Of a stretch of DNA of 15,286 nucleotides, positions 6,087 through 13,586 are shown piece after piece. This DNA is from WACF01 sp040880205 (GTDB taxonomy: Bacteria; Pseudomonadota; Gammaproteobacteria; Pseudomonadales; Cellvibrionaceae), in contig JBBDIU010000122.1 of assembly GCA_040880205.1 (NCBI GenBank), positions 1-15,286 of the forward strand, given 5' to 3'. The position numbers and the translations under genes were made by a program. A model generated the notes under the pieces. The model was not told where the DNA came from and searched no databases. It worked only from the letters and a program-made list of their open reading frames with translations. Within the stretch, counting starts at the first letter, position 1; every line of letters starts with the position of its first letter.

Positions 6087-7730
6087 GTAAAGCGAGGATT
6101 GATCCCGGCCATCGCCAGCATTTTGTTGCTCGTTGCGGTGGGGTTACCGGCCAATGCCGACGATATCAACCTTCAGCTAAACTTAAATGCTGCCACCGTG
6201 TACCCACAATCCGCAACCGTGACCCGTAGCGGTCAAGTCCATTTGCCTCCGGGCGAACATCAGCTCCTCATTGAGGGTCTCCCCCCACGGCTAAATCCGG
6301 GCCTGGTTCAGATGTCGATTGCGGACAACAATGTACGGCTCGGTAGTCTGGACATTAAGCAGGTCTACCAGCGGGATTTGGTTGCCGAGGAAGAGCGCCG
6401 ACTGAATGAAGAGATTCAATCTCTCAAGGACCAGCGGCAAGTACGAGCCGATCAAAAAGAAGCGGCGGAACTTCAGTTAAAGGCTTTGTCAGGCCTGGTC
6501 GAAGGCAGCAGTCACGTCCTGGAAAATGAAAAACTGGTGGCAAGCGATCTCGCGACCATCATCGGCACGATTGGGTCCCAGGCAGTAAGTGCGCGGTCCC
6601 AGGTTCTCGAAGCGACAATTGCCATTCGGGAGCTTGACCAAACATTGCGGGAAAGGGAACTCGAACTACGACAGATTGCCACCCGTGCCAAGCAAACCAG
6701 TCTCGTGAGTGTGCAGGTTCGAGCCGACGCGGCGGTGGAGACAAACATCGCCATTTCCTATCCCATTGACAATGCACGCTGGGAGTGGTTGTACGAAGCA
6801 CGCCTGGACACCCGCTCGGGGGACTTGGCGTTTTTTCGGCAGGCCGCGGTGGCCCAGGTGAGCGGTGAAAGTTGGGACGGGATCGAGCTTACCCTCTCGA
6901 CCACCCAGCCGCGTCGCAACGCAAACACGCCGGAACTGGAACCGCTCTTTGCGGATGTGTTTGACCCTTCGCCAGTGGCCCGCGAACCACGCCGGTCCCA
7001 AGAGGCATTGGATGAGGTTGTTGTAACCGGTAGCCTGGTGAGAGAGGATATGGCGGATGTTGCGAGCCCGGTACTCGCCTTTGATGCAGCCACCATGACC
7101 GCGACCCAATACATGGCTGAGTATAAAATTCCCGGGCGGGTCAGTCTGCCTTCCGCGGAACAACAGAAAGTCGTGCCCGTCGATCAGCATCGGTTTGAAA
7201 CGGCGTTAGTCGCTCGCACGGTGCCGGAGATCGACAATCACGCCTATGTGGAAGCGAGATTTGAATACGACAATAACGTACCGATGCACGGCGGTCAGGT
7301 ACAACTATATCGCGATGGTGCACTGGTAGGCAGCCGATTCCTTGACAGTCTTCTGCCCGGGGCGGAAGTGCGATTTCCCTTTGGCATCGACGACCGGATT
7401 AAAGTCGAGGTTCGTCAAGAGCAGGAAGAATCCGGTGAGGGCGGTCTGCTGCGACGGAAGGAAGAGCAACAACACCGAGTGCGCTACGAGGTAACCAGTT
7501 ATCATGAAAGCCCGACCACGGTGGAGATTGTCGGTCGCATTCCGGTGGCGCGCGATAAAAGCATCAGTGTGGAGATTCCAAGCGGCGCCACGCCAGCCTC
7601 GACTACGGATTTGGACGGAAAAAGCGGCGTCCTCCTCTGGTCCGCGGAGATCAGCCCAGGAAAAACCAATAGCATTCAACATTACTACGATTTGAGTTTT
7701 CCCCGGGACAAGCGTATTCGTTATCAGTAG
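6030..7730 (+). CDS. MuiA-like secreted protein (DUF4140 + DUF4139)
   Basis: The protein has 566 residues from the ATG at 6030; ATGs at 6045 and 6060 are equally possible, and none has a good Shine-Dalgarno. The TTG at 5952 is unlikely because it would put a long polar stretch before the signal peptide. Residues 19-43 are the signal peptide (KVKRGLIPAIASILLLVAVG, cleavage after ANA). The DUF4140-type N-terminal domain (about 48-140, with AATVYPQSATVTRSG) leads into a coiled coil (about 118-222), then the DUF4139 beta-rich domain (about 240-566). That domain includes YPIDNARWEWLYEARLD and the C-terminal YYDLSFPRDKRIRYQ. The family (mucoidy inhibitor A) has no settled biochemical role. A linker at about 327-356 reads LDEVVVTGS ... 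SPVLAFDAATM, like the start of TonB-dependent receptors. A small gene follows after 84 bases. Confidence 0.85.
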   Translation: MNTWPMNTCPMNKLPINTKVKRGLIPAIASILLLVAVGLPANADDINLQLNLNAATVYPQSATVTRSGQVHLPPGEHQLLIEGLPPRLNPGLVQMSIADNNVRLGSLDIKQVYQRDLVAEEERRLNEEIQSLKDQRQVRADQKEAAELQLKALSGLVEGSSHVLENEKLVASDLATIIGTIGSQAVSARSQVLEATIAIRELDQTLRERELELRQIATRAKQTSLVSVQVRADAAVETNIAISYPIDNARWEWLYEARLDTRSGDLAFFRQAAVAQVSGESWDGIELTLSTTQPRRNANTPELEPLFADVFDPSPVAREPRRSQEALDEVVVTGSLVREDMADVASPVLAFDAATMTATQYMAEYKIPGRVSLPSAEQQKVVPVDQHRFETALVARTVPEIDNHAYVEARFEYDNNVPMHGGQVQLYRDGALVGSRFLDSLLPGAEVRFPFGIDDRIKVEVRQEQEESGEGGLLRRKEEQQHRVRYEVTSYHESPTTVEIVGRIPVARDKSISVEIPSGATPASTTDLDGKSGVLLWSAEISPGKTNSIQHYYDLSFPRDKRIRYQ

Positions 7731-7814
7731 ATCGAAGGCAATAGTTGAAAAGGACAATTTATTGATAAGGACAATGGTTTGGGAAAAATATTTGGCAAGG
7801 GGCGGGCGTCGAAA

Positions 7815-8171
7815 ATGATCTCAGGTAATGAGGCAATTGATCAGATTGAAAGAGAGTTTTCTGGAATCTCGCGGGAATTGCGTGAAAACGATGGCCTATT
7901 ACACATACAGACAGCCGAATTCAGCCATCTGGTGCAGGGTTTTATCGATAGTGGTAACAGCGCCGAATTCGGTCGCGCATGCGATCTGTTTGTACGATTA
8001 TTTTTGTCCGCATCGCCGGAGCTTGAAAACGCCTTGAACGTATCTTTCCTGGAACACCTGTACTTTATCGACGACGAGGTGAACAGATCCTGGGCCTATG
8101 CTGCGATGCCGCCGCCGATGCGGAAAGCCTGGGACGCGATGGAAGAGTACAACGATCGGTTACACCCATAG
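7815..8171 (+). CDS. small uncharacterised soluble protein (weak DUF7674/immunity-like resemblance)
   Basis: The protein has 118 residues from the ATG at 7815, which has AGGGG about 12 bases upstream. A TTG at 7779, with AAGGA (7767-7771) seven bases before it, would add 12 residues (LGKIFGKGRASK), so the start is unsettled. The protein is acidic and mostly helical, with no signal peptide or membrane segment. The stretch FSHLVQGFIDSGNSAEFGR followed by VRLF and NALNVSFLEHLYF recalls small DUF7674/immunity-type proteins, in which an FLE motif closes a helical bundle. This is recall only and no toxin is adjacent. It is probably cotranscribed with the MuiA-like gene and ends 51 bases from the converging lipoprotein gene. 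An inverted repeat CGGTTA/TAACCG (8157-8189) spans its stop but is too loose to call a terminator. Confidence 0.6.
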   Translation: MISGNEAIDQIEREFSGISRELRENDGLLHIQTAEFSHLVQGFIDSGNSAEFGRACDLFVRLFLSASPELENALNVSFLEHLYFIDDEVNRSWAYAAMPPPMRKAWDAMEEYNDRLHP

Positions 8172-8222
8172 CGGCCATACCCATAACCGGGGCCTACATC
8201 AGCACAGGTGCGGGGTCGGCAA

Positions 8223-11200
8223 TCATGGCGCGGACTCACAGGCGGAGCCGTCCGCGTCTGGATCGCCACCGACGATGATCATGACATTATCGGAGTCGCT
8301 GTACTGCCCGTCATTCACCTGAACGCGAAGGACATAACCGCCGAAGCGGTCCGGAGTAAACGAAGCCGCAGCCGTTTCACGACTCTGAATGTTATCCGAC
8401 AGCAGCGCGCTCCCGCTCGGGAGCGAGACAAAACTCCACTGATAGGCCAGCGCTTGCGGTCCTCCGTCGGGATCAAAGCTCGCGCCGGCATCCACTGTGA
8501 CTATTCCACAATGCTCCTGGGTTTGGTTGCTGCCCGCGTTGGCATTGGGTCCGATCTCGACCTCCGATACCGAAATAGTAATTCGGTCTGTCCCGCTGCG
8601 GCTGCTTCCGTCCGATACTTCCAGTTCCACGTTGTAATCGCCACTGATGTCCGGTACTAAACTGGCGTTGGCTGTGTTCGCGGCGCTGATGTCGGAGTCG
8701 TCAAGTGTGCTTCCGGTAGGTGTCGCGACGAAACGCCACTGAAAACTCAGAGCGAGGGGACCGTCATCGCTGTCGAAGCTTTCGCTGCCATCGAGTTGCA
8801 CGGTGCTAGCCACCCGCGCGGTTTGGTCCTGCCCGGCGCGCGCATTGGGTGGCGCGTTGCCATCAAAGGCCCGAACCGAAACGGTATCGGCAATGCTGTC
8901 CAACGCGCCATCGTTCGCCACCAGGCTCAGGACGTAAGTACCGACCAGCGGATTGTCCATCGTTTCCGATACCTTGGAGTTAAAGAAGCTATCGACAAAA
9001 ATGGGATCGTTTGCCGCTGTCACCGGGTAGGCTCGGGCGATCAAACCCGCGCGCAGCACTTGGGCCTGCAAACTTTGCGGGTGGCCGGTTTGCGGATCTT
9101 CCAGGGCGGCGAGGGTGGCGTCGGGATCAAAACGGTCGCTGTCCGATTGCACCCGGTCGGCCGCCGGATCGCCATACTGATCCAAGGATGGGTCGTCCCC
9201 GGGCTCTATGAGTAAATCCACAAAGGCGTCATTATCAATTACCAGTGCGGCGGTGCGATCGATTTCGTCCTGCCACGCTTGCGCTTCGGTACTGCCATCC
9301 GTGATGTTATCAGGCGGTTCGAAGTCACCGCCGTTATAGGGACCGTCGGAATCTTCGTCAGTGGCAAGAATAAGATTCTTGCGTGCGTTGGGGCGAAATT
9401 CCAAACCATCCAAAGGCGTGGCTGCTACCGTGGGATCGCCCAGGACGGCGCGAATGGCTTCGAGTCCGGCTTCGCGTTGCACCGGGCCAATGTTACTGGT
9501 ATCGATGGCATCGAAGGCGGCAATGACTTGTTCGGCCACGTCGGCAATCGTGGTACTTTCCGTGAAGGCCAATCTGACCACGGGCAACACTGAACCGAGT
9601 GGCCGCTCTTCGAAGGTTACAACGGCAAAACGGGCGTCGACTTCATTTTCTGGGTCGGCCAGATTTTCGACGAAATTTCTCAAGCCGTCCCGAACCACGG
9701 CAATTTCTTCCTGCATTGACGCACTGCCATCGATGATAAACACGAAGTCGGCTTTAACAGGAAATTCAACCGCTTCGTCGGGTATAAAGCTTGGATTGGG
9801 TGTGGTGCGGCCCACGATATCCTCGTCGCTGAGATTGCTCGCTGGTGATATTTCCAGAAACGACCAACGATAATTGATGTGATCACCATCGGGATCAAAG
9901 GAGTCACTGCCGTCCAGCGTCACCGCAAGGCCGGTCACGACATTTTGGTCTGCTCCCGCGTCGGCGACGGGCGCTTGATTGTCCGGCTCACTTGGATCTG
10001 TCGGATCTGTCGGATCTGTCGGATCAGTTGGATCTGTTGGATCTGTTGGATCACCCGGATCATTCGGATCGTTTGGATCACCCGGATCGTTCGGATCGTT
10101 CGGATCGCTTGGATCACTTGGATCGTTCGGATCGGAAGGGTCGGAAGGGTCGGGAGGGTCGGTGGGTGGAATATCGGTAGGATCGTCACAGATAAGCCGC
10201 GATTCGTCCAGATTATCCACAAAAGCCGCGTTGACGGGTGCGAAGGGTAGACCCTGGCCACGGTGTTCCTGGGCCATGGCCAAATCAGTGTAAACAACGT
10301 CGCGACGCGATTCCACAACCGGAAGGCGGCTATCCGTTAGCGCGTCGTAAACCCAAATGCCGTATTCGCTATTCACCGATCCTTGCCGGCCTTGGCGACA
10401 GAATGCGTTGACGCCATTCTGTTCGGTTGTACATTGCGACCAACTGACGAGCAGACGCGAGCTGCCGTCGCGGTAGGGAAAGACAGCGCTGTACCAGCCG
10501 CCCGCGGATAACTGGTTGGGGTAGAGATCAACCTGGTTGGACCCCAAGGAGCGAGGCGCGACATTGCCAAAAATTGTTCCGCTGGACGCACTGGCAGGGT
10601 CTTGCAGTTTCACGACATTGCCGCCCGAATGCTGATTGTAGAAATGCCTCAGAAGAGCGACGAGATAGCCGTCCTCCGCTTGAATCATTTTATCGAGAAA
10701 TACGAATTCTTCATCGGAGCCAAAGATTGTGACGGTTTCATACAGTTGTTGCAGTGATTCCGAATCCGGATCAATGGTCAATAAGGTATAGTGATTACTC
10801 GGCAAAGCATTGCCCAAAGGCGTTGTAATCGCGTAACTGCATAAACGTTCATCGGTCCAGGGTTCGGGGGGAGTTAGGCTGTTTGGGTAATTGCCGGGAA
10901 ACGGGTCTGCAACATTTTGTGCTGGACTTTGTAAATCAGCGCACTGTGGCAACAGCTCGTAGCTACGCGACCAACGTACGAAAGCCACCCGGCCGTCTGC
11001 CAGGGTGGTTGTCTTTGTGTCGTGGTTGTTGCCGTAGGTCAGTTGCAGAATATTCTCACCCTGAGCGCTCATGATGTGCAATAGCGAGGGGCTTTCCGCC
11101 GGACCAATTTTGTAGCAGTTTTCGTCGTCATCCGAGTCATCGACGCCCCCCGGACTATTGGGATTTCCCGCCGCACGATCGGAGGAAAATACAATGCGCC

Positions 11201-11726
11201 CATCGGTGGTATAGGTGGGGTTGGTATCCTGGCCGCTATTGGCGATAGAGTCTTCAGCGATAATGCGTCTGACTTCCCGGTTGGCGAAATCATATTCGTA
11301 AATATTCCAGGTATTCTCTCTCGGGTGGGTCGCGGGACCGTGCGCCGCGAATACTAATCGCCCCCCGTCGTCGGAAACACTTAAATCTTTCACATCAAAT
11401 CGGCCACCGCCGAAGTAGTTCTCTAGCACAGTCCATTGCTCGGCGTCCACGTCGAGGCTGGAGCGATGAATCAACTTGGCACCAGGATTGAAAACATAGG
11501 GGGAGTTTAGGTCTTGCGGAGCCGCGTCCGGCGTTGAAAGTTTTATCTGATAGCGGTCGAGGTTGGCAACAGCGTCCGCGCTAATACTGCGTTCAACAAA
11601 AGCGAAAGCCGTATCCCGGTTGAGAGATGCGGTTTCCTCACTGTTATCGTTGGAACAGCTGATCAGGTGGACGGTAATAAATAGTGCGCCCGCAAACTTT
11701 GCAAACCGCGAAAGCTGCCAATACAT
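8223..11726 (-). CDS. large lipoprotein: PD40-like propeller, Asp-Pro linker, PKD-like domains and a nested VWA domain
   Basis: The protein has 1167 residues. Residues 1-23 are a lipoprotein signal with lipobox LISC, so Cys24 should be lipidated. Residues 110-510 carry beta-propeller-like PD40 blades (LSVSDDGGRLVFAAHG at 115-130, DGRIVFSSDRA at 175-185, LADGRVAFVRW at 242-252) and several Cys. Residues 523-579 are 19 Asp-Pro-X triplets. PKD-like domain 1 starts at 585 (APVADAGADQ, GSDSFDPDGD) and is interrupted near 651. A VWA domain follows (about 656-915; MIDAS D666-x-S668-x-S670, later D790). The last strands of PKD 1 resume at 927 (VGTYVLSLVANDG). PKD-like domains 2 (958-1054) and 3 (1059-1152) complete the chain. 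AAGGTG (complement 11731-11736) precedes the start. It lies 105 bases downstream of the TonB-like gene and is probably the last gene of that operon, suggesting an energised or TonB-contacted envelope adhesin or sensor (inference). Confidence 0.85.
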   Translation of the reverse strand: MYWQLSRFAKFAGALFITVHLISCSNDNSEETASLNRDTAFAFVERSISADAVANLDRYQIKLSTPDAAPQDLNSPYVFNPGAKLIHRSSLDVDAEQWTVLENYFGGGRFDVKDLSVSDDGGRLVFAAHGPATHPRENTWNIYEYDFANREVRRIIAEDSIANSGQDTNPTYTTDGRIVFSSDRAAGNPNSPGGVDDSDDDENCYKIGPAESPSLLHIMSAQGENILQLTYGNNHDTKTTTLADGRVAFVRWSRSYELLPQCADLQSPAQNVADPFPGNYPNSLTPPEPWTDERLCSYAITTPLGNALPSNHYTLLTIDPDSESLQQLYETVTIFGSDEEFVFLDKMIQAEDGYLVALLRHFYNQHSGGNVVKLQDPASASSGTIFGNVAPRSLGSNQVDLYPNQLSAGGWYSAVFPYRDGSSRLLVSWSQCTTEQNGVNAFCRQGRQGSVNSEYGIWVYDALTDSRLPVVESRRDVVYTDLAMAQEHRGQGLPFAPVNAAFVDNLDESRLICDDPTDIPPTDPPDPSDPSDPNDPSDPSDPNDPNDPGDPNDPNDPGDPTDPTDPTDPTDPTDPTDPSEPDNQAPVADAGADQNVVTGLAVTLDGSDSFDPDGDHINYRWSFLEISPASNLSDEDIVGRTTPNPSFIPDEAVEFPVKADFVFIIDGSASMQEEIAVVRDGLRNFVENLADPENEVDARFAVVTFEERPLGSVLPVVRLAFTESTTIADVAEQVIAAFDAIDTSNIGPVQREAGLEAIRAVLGDPTVAATPLDGLEFRPNARKNLILATDEDSDGPYNGGDFEPPDNITDGSTEAQAWQDEIDRTAALVIDNDAFVDLLIEPGDDPSLDQYGDPAADRVQSDSDRFDPDATLAALEDPQTGHPQSLQAQVLRAGLIARAYPVTAANDPIFVDSFFNSKVSETMDNPLVGTYVLSLVANDGALDSIADTVSVRAFDGNAPPNARAGQDQTARVASTVQLDGSESFDSDDGPLALSFQWRFVATPTGSTLDDSDISAANTANASLVPDISGDYNVELEVSDGSSRSGTDRITISVSEVEIGPNANAGSNQTQEHCGIVTVDAGASFDPDGGPQALAYQWSFVSLPSGSALLSDNIQSRETAAASFTPDRFGGYVLRVQVNDGQYSDSDNVMIIVGGDPDADGSACESAP
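9990..10160 (-). repeat. 9-base repeat array encoding Asp-Pro-X triplets
   Basis: Nineteen consecutive 9-base units encode DPP, DPS, DPN, DPG and DPT (residues 523-579 of the lipoprotein). Sixteen of them use GAT-CC and so contain GATC, one every 9 bases between 9995 and 10133. The units nearest the VWA end are the most uniform (GATCCRACA type), as expected from recent slippage or unequal crossing-over. At protein level this is a stiff, extended acidic linker between the propeller and PKD parts, and it may bind calcium. Confidence 0.9.
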
Positions 11727-11831
11727 AGTTCACCTTAGAATGTTAGTATTGTCGTTGTTTCAACTTGATTTTCCCGGCTGCTCGAGTAGTGAGACTGCAC
11801 GGTAGCGTGCTCGCCGTACCACACTGTTCTA

Positions 11832-12803
11832 TCAACTGGGCAAGAATGAGAATGCGTACTCCACAGCCGTAGGCGCTACATTCTTGGGGCCAAAATTGAT
11901 ATCGCGAATTCGGTCGAGAATAACTTGCTCCAACTCTCTCGTTCCCAGTTCGCTGCTAACCAATTCCAGCTCGGAGATGCTGCCATCGGGTTCAATAACA
12001 AGGCGGAAAATGAACTTTCCCGCCAGGTCCGGGCGCTCGTGCAAAGCTTGTAGATAAATGGAGTAGACTCTGCTCTTTGCCGCCTCGAACGTGCGGCGAA
12101 TGTTTTCCATGTCGCGGCGCCCGGCTTGGCCAGAGAGGTAACTTAGCTGGCTGCCACCTGGCTGGTCCGAATAAGCGGTGGCCTCCACCGCGACACCACG
12201 GTAATCCGATAGACTGACGTTTTCCTGTCTGAGTACGTCGTCGTCAACCCGAATACCCGCACTGCGTTTGGCAACGACTTCCTGCCCAAACGCTTCCCGG
12301 GTACTGTGCTCGACCCGACCCAAATCACTCTTGAGGGCATTTTTGCGCCGCAGTTTTTCCACATTAATATTGCTGCGCACGGCACTGAGTTGACTACTGA
12401 GCTGGTCCAGGCCTTGCTCCTGAACGACAGAATCCTTGTCTTTGATTGGCGGAGCCGGGGGTTCCGGCGTTTCCGCCACTGCCGGGGGCTCCGCGGCTGG
12501 TCGCGGGTCCGGCGGCGATTCCGACGCCGGTTCCGAAGGCTCGGCTTGTGGCGGTTCCGGTTCCGGTTCGGGTTCCGGTTCGACGACCAACGGCTTCAGG
12601 ATCAACTCGGTTTTGGTCAGCGTTTGTTCCGGGAGTGTTTGCTCCGACTCAAACACCGGCAACCAAGGCACGACGATCGCCAACAACGCCAGGCCGAGCA
12701 GGACCTGGGCCAACAACCGTCTGAATCTGCTTTCCTGCTCCGGGTTTTCCTGCCAGGGAAGGGCAAGATCCAGAGCAACGGGTTCCAGCTTGGCGAACAA
12801 CAT
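11832..12803 (-). CDS. TonB-like energy transducer with AgmX/PglI-type C-terminus
   Basis: The protein has 323 residues from the ATG at 12803. An upstream in-frame ATG at 12947 is rejected because the extension runs through the hairpin-rich spacer and has no ribosome site. A single membrane helix lies at about 31-50 (LAQVLLGLALLAIVVPWLPV). A Pro-rich periplasmic spacer covers 73-120 (EPEPEPEPEPPQAEP), then a charged helical region 125-230. The C-terminal domain at about 233-323 includes SRVYSIYLQALHERPDLAGK, FRLVIEPDGSISELELVSS and LEQVILDRIRDINF, matching the TonB-C/AgmX-PglI pattern (receptor- or partner-binding fold, family knowledge). The membrane helix has no His, unlike classical TonB (His20). 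Its position after exbB-exbD-exbD shows its job: coupling proton flow in the inner membrane to an outer-envelope partner, perhaps the lipoprotein encoded next. Confidence 0.82.
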   Translation of the reverse strand: MLFAKLEPVALDLALPWQENPEQESRFRRLLAQVLLGLALLAIVVPWLPVFESEQTLPEQTLTKTELILKPLVVEPEPEPEPEPPQAEPSEPASESPPDPRPAAEPPAVAETPEPPAPPIKDKDSVVQEQGLDQLSSQLSAVRSNINVEKLRRKNALKSDLGRVEHSTREAFGQEVVAKRSAGIRVDDDVLRQENVSLSDYRGVAVEATAYSDQPGGSQLSYLSGQAGRRDMENIRRTFEAAKSRVYSIYLQALHERPDLAGKFIFRLVIEPDGSISELELVSSELGTRELEQVILDRIRDINFGPKNVAPTAVEYAFSFLPS

Positions 12804-12854
12804 AATCAGTATCTCGCTTCCGTGCTGACTTTTTGTCAATTTGCATTTCGGTAA

Positions 12855-13012
12855 TAACCCGGCCACTAGGATGGCCGCGCGGCACAGGGAAGTGCCGCCG
12901 CTGGCGAAGCCAGCGCGATCCCGCGAGGTACCAGACGATTCGCACATCGTCGCCAGTATGTCGCGGGTGACCCATTAAACAAATCAGGACGATTTGTTTA
13001 ATGGCCGGGTTA
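12855..13012. repeat. 158-base block bounded by 11-base inverted repeats, with internal hairpins
   Basis: The ends are TAACCCGGCCA (12855-12865) and TGGCCGGGTTA (13002-13012), a perfect inverted repeat; one mismatch further it extends to 13 of 14 bases. Four stems lie inside. GCGGCAC/GTGCCGC spans 12879-12898 and CGCTGGC/GCCAGCG spans 12899-12915. CCCGCGA/TCGCGGG spans 12920-12967 and encloses GACGAT/ATCGTC at 12934-12951. CCATTAAACAAATC/GATTTGTTTAATGG spans 12972-13004 with a 5-base loop. The right end supplies the stop codon of the upstream exbD gene. This could be a small non-autonomous palindromic mobile element or a structured intra-operon RNA. Confidence refers to the inverted repeats, not to the interpretation. 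Confidence 0.7.
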
Positions 13013-13579
13013 ATAGTCAACTTGCATCGTTAGTCCATTGGCTCGTGTTGCCACCGGCGGTGATGCTTTGCCACTGGCCAGCTCCTCGCCGGAAGGGCTT
13101 GGCGTGACAATCTGATTTACCGCCAGGGCTATGTCACGAAAATTCTCCAGGCGGCAGGTGACCATTACCGACTTCAACAAACCATAGGGCACGCTGTGAT
13201 CGCCCATGATGGTGAGTGCAAGCCCGTTTTCCTGTTCGTAACTGTTCAAATCACCTTTGCGCTCCCGGTAGTCAGCCAGGGCAATGCCCAGATTTTCGAT
13301 AGCCGACTCGGGATCCTGAATAACGTCCTCGACCGACGCGACGGCTTGATCCGCCAGCCAAATGGAATCCCGATCAATCAATACCACGAGATCACCATGA
13401 GGTCGGGCCGTGGCGTTGGAGTCTGGAAGGTCGACGAAGCGCGCACTTTCCAGCTTTTCCGCCTCGCCAGAATTCAACAATAGAAAGAACACCAAAATGG
13501 TGAAGATATCCATCAACGCCACAAGGTTTAGCTTGGACGTGCGGCGGGGTCTTCGGTACTGAAATACTGATTGAAACAT
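13010..13579 (-). CDS. ExbD/TolR-type proton-channel subunit B (membrane Asp present)
   Basis: The protein has 189 residues. A short basic cytoplasmic N-terminus (YRRPRRTSK) is followed by one membrane helix (about 17-37, LNLVALMDIFTILVFFLLLN) containing Asp24 at the position of the essential proton-carrying Asp of ExbD/TolR. The periplasmic domain (about 45-165) has the family's beta-alpha arrangement (GDLVVLIDRDSIWLADQ, GLALTIMGDHSVPYGLLKSV). The C-terminal tail is rich in Ser/Pro/Ala. It starts 7 bases after the stop of the other exbD-type gene with no strong ribosome site, so translation is probably coupled. Its stop codon falls in the right arm of the inverted-repeat block at 12855-13012. 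Role (family knowledge): stator-type partner of ExbB that converts proton flow into movement transmitted to the TonB-like protein. Confidence 0.85.
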   Translation of the reverse strand: MFQSVFQYRRPRRTSKLNLVALMDIFTILVFFLLLNSGEAEKLESARFVDLPDSNATARPHGDLVVLIDRDSIWLADQAVASVEDVIQDPESAIENLGIALADYRERKGDLNSYEQENGLALTIMGDHSVPYGLLKSVMVTCRLENFRDIALAVNQIVTPSPSGEELASGKASPPVATRANGLTMQVDY

Positions 13580-13586
13580 GGCTTAC

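Noticed and set aside
6666..7190. Antisense open frames inside the MuiA-like gene
   Set aside because: They overlap a well-supported secreted-protein frame, lack recognisable domains and have no ribosome sites.
8157..8189. Bidirectional terminator between the converging genes
   Set aside because: The stem is only 6 pairs with a 21-base loop and no T-run.
9990..10160. CRISPR-like array
   Set aside because: The units are 9 bases with no spacers and are in frame with the protein.
9879..10318. Long open frames on the other strand and frames across the Asp-Pro repeat (Gly-Ser-Val, Ile-Arg and Leu-Ser-Asp repeats)
   Set aside because: A 9-base repeat stays open in all frames; these are shadows of the lipoprotein gene.
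12804..12947. N-terminal extension of the TonB-like protein (48 extra codons from an ATG at 12947)
   Set aside because: It runs through the hairpin-rich spacer, has no ribosome site, and places an unlikely Cys/Ser/Gly-rich stretch before an already complete TonB-type start.
12855..13012. Integron attC site
   Set aside because: Paired ends and internal stems recall attC, but the outer cores do not match RYYYAAC / GTTRRRY and no integrase or cassette array is present.
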